Source: UBA5336 sp038526245
GTDB lineage: Bacteria; Pseudomonadota; Alphaproteobacteria; Caulobacterales; Hyphomonadaceae
Assembly (NCBI GenBank): GCA_038526245.1
Contig: JBCBGZ010000002.1
Span: 1 to 64,000, forward strand
Direction of reading: 5' to 3'
DNA length: 64,000 nucleotides
Positions 51,457 through 59,236 of the stretch are shown here, piece after piece. The notes beneath the pieces are model-generated. The model searched no databases and was not told where the DNA came from. It saw nothing but the letters and a program-made list of their open reading frames with translations. The translations under genes were made by a program, and so were the position numbers. Every line of letters begins with the position of its first letter. Within the stretch, counting starts at the first letter, position 1.

Positions 51457-52593
51457 GTGATCGAGCCCCTGCGCATAGGGATGGTTGGAGGGGGAATTGG
51501 CGCCTTTATCGGCGCTGTTCACAGACATGCGATGCGGCTGGATGGCTGCTGTGAACTGGTTTGCGGTGCCCTTTCGAGCCGACCCGATCGCGCCATCGTA
51601 TCCGCTTCCGAATTGGGTTTACCGCCATCACGTGGCTATGAAAGCTGGGAGGATATGCTGGCGCGCGAGGCCGAGTTGCCGAAGAACCAGCGCATGGAAG
51701 CGGTGGCGATCGTCACTCCCAATCACCTTCATCTGCCAGTGGCAGCCGCCGCCCTGAACGCCGGCTTCCACGTTATCAGCGACAAGCCCGCCACGCGCAC
51801 ACTTGAAGAAGCCCGGCAGCTTGCCGATGCCGTGCAAACGTCGGGCAAGCACTACGCCCTGACACATACATATCTCGGCTACCCCATGGTGCGTGAGGCA
51901 CGCCGACTTGTTGCGACCGGCGCTCTCGGGCGGGTCAGAAAAGTCTACGTTGAATACACACAAGGCTGGCTCGCAAGCCGTCTGGAAGGCGACAATAAAC
52001 AAGCCAGTTGGCGCACCGACCCGACCCAATCCGGGCTCGCGGGCTGCATGGGCGACATTGGATCCCACGCCCACAATTTGGCCGAGTTTGTTTTGGGCGA
52101 AACCATGACCGACGTTCGCGCCTGGCTCCAGGCCGTCGTCGATGGGCGGCAGCTGGATGATGACGGCGCAGTATTCTTCAAAATGGGAGAAGATGTTTCA
52201 GGCGTCTTGATGGCCAGCCAGGTTTGCGCGGGCGAGGAGAACTATTTGCGGCTCAGGGTCTATGGCGATGCGGCCGGCCTGGACTGGGTCCAGGAAGAGC
52301 CCAACACGCTGATGGTCAAACATGCCGATGGGCGCCAGGAGCGCCTTCGCGCCGGGTCGAACATGCCTCTGGGAACCGATGTCGCCGCGATGTTCCGCAC
52401 GCCTTCGGGTCACCCGGAAGGCTACCTCGAAGCGTTTGCGACGCTTTACGCAGATTTCGCCAAACAGGTTCGCGGGATCGGAGACCCTTTTGTACCGGGA
52501 ATACACGAAGCCCTGCGCGGCATGGCGTTCATTGAAAGCGTTGTCAGAAGCTCTGAGTCTGGCGGCGAGTGGCGAGAGGTGACCCATGGCTGA
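51457..52593 (+). CDS. Gfo/Idh/MocA-family oxidoreductase
   Basis: An NAD(P)-dependent sugar oxidoreductase of 378 residues. The Rossmann loop is RIGMVGGGIGAFIGAVHRHAM, the conserved EKP is replaced by DKP (HVISDKPATRTLEEA), and the catalytic C-terminal domain has GCMGDIGSHAHNLAEFV (the G-D-x-x-x-H region). The start is GTG at 51457, preceded at five bases by GAGGAG; the frame is open further upstream through the LacI-type site, but that part is not coding. It is the ThuB-type partner of ThuA, expected to reduce 3-keto-glucose or 3-keto-glucoside products. Its end overlaps the next gene by 8 bases. Confidence 0.9.
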   Translation: MIEPLRIGMVGGGIGAFIGAVHRHAMRLDGCCELVCGALSSRPDRAIVSASELGLPPSRGYESWEDMLAREAELPKNQRMEAVAIVTPNHLHLPVAAAALNAGFHVISDKPATRTLEEARQLADAVQTSGKHYALTHTYLGYPMVREARRLVATGALGRVRKVYVEYTQGWLASRLEGDNKQASWRTDPTQSGLAGCMGDIGSHAHNLAEFVLGETMTDVRAWLQAVVDGRQLDDDGAVFFKMGEDVSGVLMASQVCAGEENYLRLRVYGDAAGLDWVQEEPNTLMVKHADGRQERLRAGSNMPLGTDVAAMFRTPSGHPEGYLEAFATLYADFAKQVRGIGDPFVPGIHEALRGMAFIESVVRSSESGGEWREVTHG

Positions 52594-53683
52594 TACGGCA
52601 ACACTTGATGCGGTGAAAGCGCAGACCGGCCTCCGGGGACCGGCCGTTCTCCTCGCCCAGTTCATGCAGGATGAGGGGCATTTCTCCACGCTGCAGACAG
52701 CCTCAAAGTGGATGGCCGACGCAGGCTTCATCGGCGTCCAGGTGCCTTCGAATGATATTCGCTGCATGGATCTGAAGCTCGCCGCTGAGAGCCAGGACTA
52801 TTGCGATGAACTGACCGGCGTTTGCGCTGAGGCCGGAGTCGCGATCACCGAACTGTCTGCCCACCTGCAAGGCCAATTGGTGGCGGTGCACCCGGCCTAT
52901 GACACGCTCTTCGACGCTTTTGCCCCGCCCCATCTGCGCGGAAAGCCCGCTGAACGACAGGAATGGGCGGTTGATCAGATGATCTGCGCGGCCCGTGCCA
53001 GTCGCAGGCTCGGTTTGAAGTCCTGTGCGGCCTTCCCTGGCGCACTTCTCTGGCCAATGATGTATCCGTGGCCCCAGAGACCCGCTGGGCTTGTGGAAGA
53101 AGGTTTCGCAGAACTGGCGCGTCGGTGGCGACCCATCCTCGATGAGTTTGAAGAAAATGGCGTCGACCTTTGCTTCGAGGTCCATCCGGGCGAAGATATC
53201 CATGACGGGGTTACGTTTGAGATGTTCCTGGAGGCCGTAGACGGGCACCCGCGGGCCAACATGCTCTATGATCCGAGCCACTTTGTCCTGCAGCAACTCG
53301 ACTATCTGTCCTTCATCGACATTTACCACGAGCGCATTCGGGCGTTTCACGTCAAGGACGCCGAGTTCCGGCCCTCCGGGCGTTCTGGCGTCTATGGCGG
53401 CTATCAGGATTGGAAGAACCGGCCCGGTCGGTTCAGGTCCCTTGGCGATGGCCAGGTCGACTTCCGGCAGATTTTTTCAAAGCTCACTCAATACGGTTTT
53501 GATGGCTGGGCAGTGCTGGAATGGGAGTGCTGCTTCAAGCACCCAGAGGACGGCGCCCGCGAAGGCGCCCCCTTCATTCGAGATCATCTGATCCGGCCAG
53601 CAGAACGCGCCTTCGACGACTTTGCAGGCGGGGACTCCGACCCCAACACCAACCGCAGAATTCTTGGACTGAACGACACATAA
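52586..53683 (+). CDS. Sugar phosphate isomerase/epimerase-family TIM barrel, cytoplasmic
   Basis: A 365-residue AP-endonuclease-2-like TIM barrel. Metal ligands are suggested by FEVHPGEDI (Glu/His), YDPSHFVL (Asp/His), FHVKDAEF (His) and VLEWECC (Glu). Such proteins work on keto-sugars and include 3-keto-glucoside beta-eliminases (deglycosidases). There is no signal peptide, so this one is cytoplasmic, unlike the paralogue at 57827. Start ATG at 52586 has GAGAGGTG upstream. It is co-transcribed with the Gfo/Idh gene and the MFS transporter. Confidence 0.87.
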   Translation: MADTATLDAVKAQTGLRGPAVLLAQFMQDEGHFSTLQTASKWMADAGFIGVQVPSNDIRCMDLKLAAESQDYCDELTGVCAEAGVAITELSAHLQGQLVAVHPAYDTLFDAFAPPHLRGKPAERQEWAVDQMICAARASRRLGLKSCAAFPGALLWPMMYPWPQRPAGLVEEGFAELARRWRPILDEFEENGVDLCFEVHPGEDIHDGVTFEMFLEAVDGHPRANMLYDPSHFVLQQLDYLSFIDIYHERIRAFHVKDAEFRPSGRSGVYGGYQDWKNRPGRFRSLGDGQVDFRQIFSKLTQYGFDGWAVLEWECCFKHPEDGAREGAPFIRDHLIRPAERAFDDFAGGDSDPNTNRRILGLNDT

Positions 53684-53719
53684 AGGCGGGCACGAACCCG
53701 CTCATTGGGAGGAATCTAG

Positions 53720-55054
53720 ATGTCTGGAGCCATTGGCGATCAGAATTCACAGGCGTTCGAAAACCGGGGACGGCTGTTCCTGATTGGCGTGCTTTGCTTG
53801 TTCACAGCGGCCTTCAGCTTCGTGCTCCGCGCCGCCGTGGCGAGCGATATCCAGGCCGATTACATCACCCCGTTTGACCCAATTAATGATGGGCAATTGA
53901 TCGGCGCGGCCCTGGGCGTCGCCTTCCTGGGCTTTGCGCTCTCCCTCTTTATCACCAGCCCCCTGCTCGACATTATCGGAATGGGGCGGATGCTGATTTG
54001 TGCGGCGGTATTCTTCATCGTCGGACCGCTTCTCGTCATCTCGGCCGATCTGCTGGCAGACGGCCAAGGTGTATACCGCCTCATCTGGCTGGGAATGCTG
54101 ATCAACGGGATGGGCTGGGGGTTTACCGAGTCCACCATCAACCCAATGACCACAGCGCTTTATCCTGAAGACAAAACCCATCGGATGAACGTCATCCATG
54201 CCTGGTGGCCCGCCGGTATTGTTGCCGGTGGCCTACTTGGCGTTGCGATTGGTCAGTTCGACATCGATTGGAGGGTGGCCATGGGGCTGGTCATGGTTCC
54301 TCCACTCGTCATCATTCCGCTCATCCTGGGTCAGACATTTCCGAAAACAGAGCGCGCCGCCATGGGCGTAGGCTTCGGTGATATGATCACGGAGATATTC
54401 CGCCGCCCAGTCTTTTTCATCTGGCTCGGCGCGATGGTCCTTACATCCGCAACGGAGCTTGCACCCGGACAGTGGGTCGATATCGCCCTTTCGGAAGTCG
54501 TCGGCATGCGCGGCATCCTGCTGCTCGTCTACGTCGCAGCCATCATGTTTGTGATGCGCCACTTTGCAGGCCCCATTGCCCACCGGATTTCCGATATCGG
54601 TCTGCTCTGGGTGTCATGCCTGATGGCAGCGGTGGGGCTGTACCTGCTGTCGATCGCCTCTTCTCCGGTAACTGCACTCTTGGCTGCTACGCTCTGGGGC
54701 GCTGGCGTGTGCTTCCTCTGGCCAACCATGATCTCTGGCGTTGCCGAGCGTTTCCCAAAGGGAGGCGCATGGACGATCGGCCTGATCGGATCCGCCGGTG
54801 CTGGCACGATTTACTTCTTCCTGCCACGCCTCGGCGCCATCTATGACCAGGCGAAACTGGAAGCGGCGGGCGGCGCAGATGCCTTCGCAGCTTTGGAGGA
54901 CGGCCCCGCCCTCGATGCCGTCCTGGCCCAGGCGGCACAGGTCTCATTCCAGACCGTGGCGCTGATGCCGCTGGTGCTCCTGCTCATCTTCGCGGGCCTT
55001 TGGCTGCTGGACCGCACCCGCACCAAACAGCCCGTTTCGGCACCTGCAGAATAA
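53720..55054 (+). CDS. Major facilitator superfamily transporter
   Basis: A 444-residue inner-membrane carrier with 12 predicted helices and the central loop usual to MFS sugar porters (fucose/glucose-type group: FTESTINPMTTALYPEDKTHRMNVIHAWWPAGIVAGG). GGGAGGAA precedes the ATG. In the cluster it would take up the keto-sugar or glycoside that periplasmic enzymes release. It is 36 bases after the TIM-barrel gene. Confidence 0.9.
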   Translation: MSGAIGDQNSQAFENRGRLFLIGVLCLFTAAFSFVLRAAVASDIQADYITPFDPINDGQLIGAALGVAFLGFALSLFITSPLLDIIGMGRMLICAAVFFIVGPLLVISADLLADGQGVYRLIWLGMLINGMGWGFTESTINPMTTALYPEDKTHRMNVIHAWWPAGIVAGGLLGVAIGQFDIDWRVAMGLVMVPPLVIIPLILGQTFPKTERAAMGVGFGDMITEIFRRPVFFIWLGAMVLTSATELAPGQWVDIALSEVVGMRGILLLVYVAAIMFVMRHFAGPIAHRISDIGLLWVSCLMAAVGLYLLSIASSPVTALLAATLWGAGVCFLWPTMISGVAERFPKGGAWTIGLIGSAGAGTIYFFLPRLGAIYDQAKLEAAGGADAFAALEDGPALDAVLAQAAQVSFQTVALMPLVLLLIFAGLWLLDRTRTKQPVSAPAE

Positions 55055-55065
55055 TGGAGAGCGCC

Positions 55066-55632
55066 ATGACACATCTCTCACGCCGCACAATGGTCCAGGG
55101 CCTTTTCGCCCTGGCTTCTGCAGGCACGCTTGCGGCCTGCAACGGCCAAGCGCCCCAGGCCGCCGCCCCAGAAACCCCGGCAACATCGCCGTTGACCTAT
55201 ACGTCCAGCCACCGGGCCCTCATGGACCGTCTGGCTGACATCATCATCCCGAAAACAGACACGGTGGGCGCAACCGAAGCCGGTGCGGTCGAGGTGATGG
55301 AGCGCGTCTTGGTCGAGTGGATGTCACCTGGTGATCGCAATGGGTGGCTCGCGGGTCTGGATCAGATCTCGCAGTATCTGGAAAGCCAGCAATCTGCCCC
55401 GTTCCTGGATGCCGCTTCAGGTGACCAGGTCGCTGCCGTCTCAGCGCTGGACCGCGCGGCATATGAACGCGGCGGAGCACCTGACTTTTACAAGGAGTTC
55501 AAAACTGCGCTCGGAGCGGCCTTCTACCTCAGCGAGGCCGGGGCAACCGAGGAACTCCGCTACGAGGCCGTGCCCGGCGAGTGGATCGCCTGCCTTCCCT
55601 TTGAAGAGGTGGGGCGGACATGGGCGGTCTGA
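55066..55632 (+). CDS. Gluconate 2-dehydrogenase subunit 3-family protein (small subunit), Tat lipoprotein
   Basis: The 188-residue small subunit of a GMC-type sugar dehydrogenase. The N-terminus carries a twin-arginine motif (SRRTMVQGLFALASAG) ending at a lipobox (TLAACN), so it should leave by Tat and be lipid-anchored. The body (LMDRLADIIIPKTDTVGATEAGAVEVMERVL and FYKEFKTALG) fits the family. It precedes the GMC gene, which lacks its own signal, as expected for piggy-back Tat export of the complex. The ATG at 55066 has GGAGA six bases upstream. Confidence 0.87.
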   Translation: MTHLSRRTMVQGLFALASAGTLAACNGQAPQAAAPETPATSPLTYTSSHRALMDRLADIIIPKTDTVGATEAGAVEVMERVLVEWMSPGDRNGWLAGLDQISQYLESQQSAPFLDAASGDQVAAVSALDRAAYERGGAPDFYKEFKTALGAAFYLSEAGATEELRYEAVPGEWIACLPFEEVGRTWAV

Positions 55633-55656
55633 TAGTGGTTTCAGGGAGTATTTGTG

Positions 55657-57354
55657 ATGAGTGATTTCGATGCGATCGTTGTGGGTTCGGGCATGTCCGG
55701 TGGATGGACGGCGAAGGAACTCAGTGAGCGCGGTCTCAAGGTGCTCGTCCTTGAGCGCGGACCTGAATTTGGCCCTGAGCACGCCAAGGACTCCCTGACG
55801 CCCTGGGAAGAAGCGGAAATTCCGCCCCTCACCCAGAAGGAAAAAGACGAGGACTACCGCATCCAGCGCCACGTCTACGCCTTCAGCCATGTGAGCAAGC
55901 ATCTTTGGGTCAAGGATAGCGACCATCCCTACGAGACCACCGAGGGCAAGCCCTATATCTGGCGCCGCGGTTATCATCTGGGCGGGCGATCCATCATGTG
56001 GGCGCGCCAGTCCTATCGCTGGGCTCCGATCGATTTTGAGGCCAACAAGAAAGACGGCTACGGCGTTGATTGGCCCATCCGCTATGAAGATCTTGCCCCG
56101 TGGTATGACCATGTGGAGCGTTTCGCAGGGATCTCGGGTAGTTCGGAAAACCTGCCGCAGCTGCCTGATAGCCAGTTCCTCCCCCCGTTTGAACTGACCT
56201 GCATTGAAGAGGACGCAAAGGAACGGATCGAAGCCGCCTTTCCGGGCCGCAAACTGATCACAGGCCGCGCCGCGCATTTGCGCGAGGCCACGGCAGAGCA
56301 CAATGCGCTCGGGCGGGGACGGTGCTTGTCGCGGTCTCGCTGCGAAAAGGGCTGTATCTACGGCGCGTACTTTTCCGCCGTCTCCGCAACGCTTCCGGCA
56401 GCGCGGCGGACAGGAAACGCGACGATTGTCACCGATGCCATCGTCGACTCCCTCGAACATGACCCGGCGACGGGCCGCGTCACGGGCGTGCGTGTGATTG
56501 ATCGAAACACGATGGAGCGCACGATCTATCGCAGCAAACTCGTATTCCTGAATGCCTCTGCGATCGCCAGCGCATCCATCCTGCTAAACTCCACATCGGA
56601 CGCCAATCCGAACGGGCTCGCCAATTCGAGTGGTCAGGTTGGGCGCAATATGATGGACCATGTCAGCGGCGCCGAAGCGTTTGGCATTTTCCCCGACGCC
56701 CACAAGGATAAGTACTATTTCGGGCGTCGCCCAAACGGCATTTACATCCCGCGCTATGTGAATCTGGACAGCCAGGAGGAAGACTTTGTCCGCGGGTTCG
56801 CTTTCCAAGGGAACAGTGGCCGGCTTGGATGGAGCGGCGATCGGCCAGGGATCGGCGAAGATTTCAAGGCTCAGAACAGAACCCCGGGACCTTGGTACTT
56901 CCGGGTGAAGGCCTTTGGCGAAGTCCTACCCCATGAGTCCAATCGAATGTTCCTCCACGCGACAAAGACGGACAAATGGGGCGTGCCGATCCCGGTCATG
57001 GACGTCACACACCGGGAAAACGAACAAAAGATGATCGAGAAGGCGTCTCGCGATGCAAAGGCGATGGTCGAAGCGACAGGCGCCGTTGTCACCCGAACAT
57101 CGGAAGACGCGCCCATCAAACTGACCGATCCCGGCGACATCATCCATGAGATGGGCACTGCGCGTATGGGCCGGGACCCGAAGACATCGGTCCTCAATGG
57201 CTGGAACCAGGCCCACGATGTGGAAAACCTGTTCATCAGCGACGGCGCCTGCATGACATCCAGCGCCTGCCAGAACCCCTCGCTCACCTACATGGCGTTG
57301 GCCGCACGGGCAGCCAATCACGCCGCAGACCTGCTCAAAGAGGGCGCCCTATGA
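55657..57354 (+). CDS. GMC oxidoreductase, probable glycoside 3-dehydrogenase catalytic subunit
   Basis: A 565-residue FAD flavoprotein. The FAD loop is DFDAIVVGSGMSGGWTAKELSERGLKVLVLERG; GGRSIMWARQSYRW and CEKGCIYGAYFSAV are glucose-methanol-choline family blocks; the catalytic pair lies in IHEMGTARMG and ACQNPSLTYMALAARAANHAA. With the small subunit it resembles FAD-dependent glucoside 3-dehydrogenases, such as the LacA/LacC pair for lactose in Caulobacter. No cytochrome c subunit (LacB-like) gene is here. ATG 55657 follows GTG at 55654; either can be the start. Its stop overlaps the cupin start by 4 bases. Confidence 0.88.
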   Translation: MSDFDAIVVGSGMSGGWTAKELSERGLKVLVLERGPEFGPEHAKDSLTPWEEAEIPPLTQKEKDEDYRIQRHVYAFSHVSKHLWVKDSDHPYETTEGKPYIWRRGYHLGGRSIMWARQSYRWAPIDFEANKKDGYGVDWPIRYEDLAPWYDHVERFAGISGSSENLPQLPDSQFLPPFELTCIEEDAKERIEAAFPGRKLITGRAAHLREATAEHNALGRGRCLSRSRCEKGCIYGAYFSAVSATLPAARRTGNATIVTDAIVDSLEHDPATGRVTGVRVIDRNTMERTIYRSKLVFLNASAIASASILLNSTSDANPNGLANSSGQVGRNMMDHVSGAEAFGIFPDAHKDKYYFGRRPNGIYIPRYVNLDSQEEDFVRGFAFQGNSGRLGWSGDRPGIGEDFKAQNRTPGPWYFRVKAFGEVLPHESNRMFLHATKTDKWGVPIPVMDVTHRENEQKMIEKASRDAKAMVEATGAVVTRTSEDAPIKLTDPGDIIHEMGTARMGRDPKTSVLNGWNQAHDVENLFISDGACMTSSACQNPSLTYMALAARAANHAADLLKEGAL

Positions 57355-57830
57355 CGTTGAGATACACCCTCCTGGGCCCGCTCCTGGTCTGTGCGGCGTG
57401 TCACCATTCTGCCGCCATCCCCGACCCAGCGCCGGATACGAAGCCGTCAGCGGTGGTTTCGGAACAGTCCGCACAACGCTCTGTCGAAACATGGGGAGAC
57501 TTTCTCACCTATTTTGACGGCGAGACGTTCAGCACGCGCGACCTCCTGAACGGCGTCGCGATCATCAAGCCCGGCCAGGAGATTCATCCGCCCCACAGGC
57601 ATGCCGAGGAAGAGTTCCTCATGGTAATTGAAGGCAATGGGCGCTGGCACCTCAATGGCGAGGATTTCGCTGCCAGTGCCGGCGACACGCTTTACGCTGC
57701 GCCGTGGGATATTCACGGGATCACCAATACCGGCGATACGCCTTTGCGCTTTGTGGTCTGGAAATGGGCGTCCCAGGCCCAGCCCCTTCCAACGGATCCC
57801 CAATCTCCTACAACGGATGGAACGTTATGA
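57351..57830 (+). CDS. Cupin-domain lipoprotein
   Basis: A 159-residue periplasmic lipoprotein (lipobox LLVCAAC) with a single cupin_2 barrel. Metal ligands are visible in HPPHRHAEEEFLMVIEGNG (His/His/Glu) and PWDIHGITNTGD (His). Small cupins of this kind act as sugar isomerases or binding proteins. The start overlaps the GMC stop (ATGA), and its own stop overlaps the next start, so its product should be made in step with both. Confidence 0.85.
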   Translation: MTLRYTLLGPLLVCAACHHSAAIPDPAPDTKPSAVVSEQSAQRSVETWGDFLTYFDGETFSTRDLLNGVAIIKPGQEIHPPHRHAEEEFLMVIEGNGRWHLNGEDFAASAGDTLYAAPWDIHGITNTGDTPLRFVVWKWASQAQPLPTDPQSPTTDGTL

Positions 57831-58699
57831 TTTCACAGCAGATAATGACTTCAGTCCGCACGTTTGGCCTGGCCTTGGCCGCAGGTGTGATCATCGCCGG
57901 GTGCACGAGTTCGGAGCCCCCTGCCCCTGTTGATCAAAGTGAAGACGTTCGCCAACTCGATAAGATCGGCGTCCAGCTCTACACCCTGCGCAGCGCCATG
58001 GAGCAAGACTTTGAAGGCACGCTCCATCGCGTGGCGGACCTCGGCTACGACCAGGTCGAGTTTGCCGGCTTCTTCGGTCGCGACCCGGCAGATGTTCGAG
58101 CGCTACTGGACGAGTTGGGTCTGGAGCCCGTGGCGTCGCACGTGAACTGGCAAGCCCTGCGCGAAAATCCGCAGCAGCAGATTGATGAGACCGTCGCACT
58201 CGGTGCCAAATTCATCATTCTCGCCTGGATGCCAGAGGAAGAACGCCAGACCCTTGACCAGTGGCGCGACTGGGTTGCGCTGATGAATGAGGTCGGGGAG
58301 ATGGCGAGCGAAAAGGGTATCCAGTTCGCCTACCACAACCATGCCTTCGAGTTTGAACCGATCGATGGCGTTGAGCCCTATGATCTCATTCTCGACGGCA
58401 TAGACCGCAATCATGTGAAACTGGAACTGGACCTCTACTGGCTCGCCCTCGCGGGCCGTGCACCAGCCCGCTATTTTGAGGCTTATCCCGGCGGCTTCGT
58501 GCTCTCCCACGTCAAGGACATGTCCGCCGACGACCAATCCATGACCGCTGTGGGCGATGGTTCAATCGACTTTCCATCGATCTTTGCCCAGTCAGACCAA
58601 TCAGGAATGGCATACTTCATCGTCGAACACGACAACCCCGAAGATCCATTTGCCTCGGTCGAGCGGAGCATCACCCATCTGCGGCAACTGACATACTGA
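57827..58699 (+). CDS. Sugar phosphate isomerase/epimerase-family TIM barrel, lipoprotein
   Basis: A 290-residue TIM barrel preceded by a lipoprotein signal (FGLALAAGVIIAGCTSS), so it works in the periplasm. Family metal/active-site blocks are KIGVQLYTLRSAMEQDFEG, QFAYHNHAFEFEP, LELDLYWLALAG, FVLSHVKDM and FIVEHDNPEDPF. This matches the periplasmic 3-keto-glucoside processing enzymes of the group, although isomerase activity is possible. The ATG at 57827 overlaps the cupin stop. It is the last gene of the cluster. Confidence 0.88.
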   Translation: MISQQIMTSVRTFGLALAAGVIIAGCTSSEPPAPVDQSEDVRQLDKIGVQLYTLRSAMEQDFEGTLHRVADLGYDQVEFAGFFGRDPADVRALLDELGLEPVASHVNWQALRENPQQQIDETVALGAKFIILAWMPEEERQTLDQWRDWVALMNEVGEMASEKGIQFAYHNHAFEFEPIDGVEPYDLILDGIDRNHVKLELDLYWLALAGRAPARYFEAYPGGFVLSHVKDMSADDQSMTAVGDGSIDFPSIFAQSDQSGMAYFIVEHDNPEDPFASVERSITHLRQLTY

Positions 58700-58734
58700 T
58701 GTCGGCTGCCACCGACGTTTGCGGATGAAGAGGA

Positions 58735-59164
58735 TCAACCGATCAGGCGACGGATCTCATTGACCGTTGCCAGAAACGTTTCTTGCGTTTGGCCTAGCTC
58801 AACCTCGCTTGACGCCCGAACGCAATTGAAGAGCATTTCCTCGTAGTCCCGGTGCAGCTCCGTGTCACCGTAACGGGTGAGCATCTGAGCCTTCATCGCA
58901 TCGCGCTCAGCCTTGGACTCGGCATGCATATCTGCTTCGCTCAAGCCGAAGGCTGCAGCGCCCTGGCTGATTTTCTCATCCAGAGCCGCAAGTTGCGCTG
59001 AAAGTCTTCATGCTTTCAACGTGCTGGGCGTCAACGCCGTCCCGATTCGATAATACCGTCGCGACATGCTCCCCGGCGGTCGCACAGGCCGCATTCGTAT
59101 TGGCATGGGCGAAGGGGCTGCAGGCTGTCGCAATTGCGGCAGCGAGAAGAGTTCTGTGTTTCAT
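58735..59164 (-). pseudogene. Frameshifted small secreted protein
   Basis: Two frames join into one sensible protein of about 143 residues. The first frame begins at ATG 59164 with a signal peptide (MKHRTLLAAAIATACSPFAHA) and reads to ...VDAQHVESMK. It then meets a stop at 58976. The second frame continues LSAQLAALDEKISQGAAAFG...FLATVNEIRRLIG to 58735. A single extra base near 59005 accounts for the switch; both parts are helical and similar in composition. The family is not recognised. It is either broken or a sequencing error; the Shine-Dalgarno is weak. Confidence 0.6.
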
Positions 59165-59236
59165 GGGTTTGCTTTCGTGTGTGAATTGGAAAGAGCCGCC
59201 CAGCATGGGCGGCTCCCGGTGGACGGGGTCATGGCC

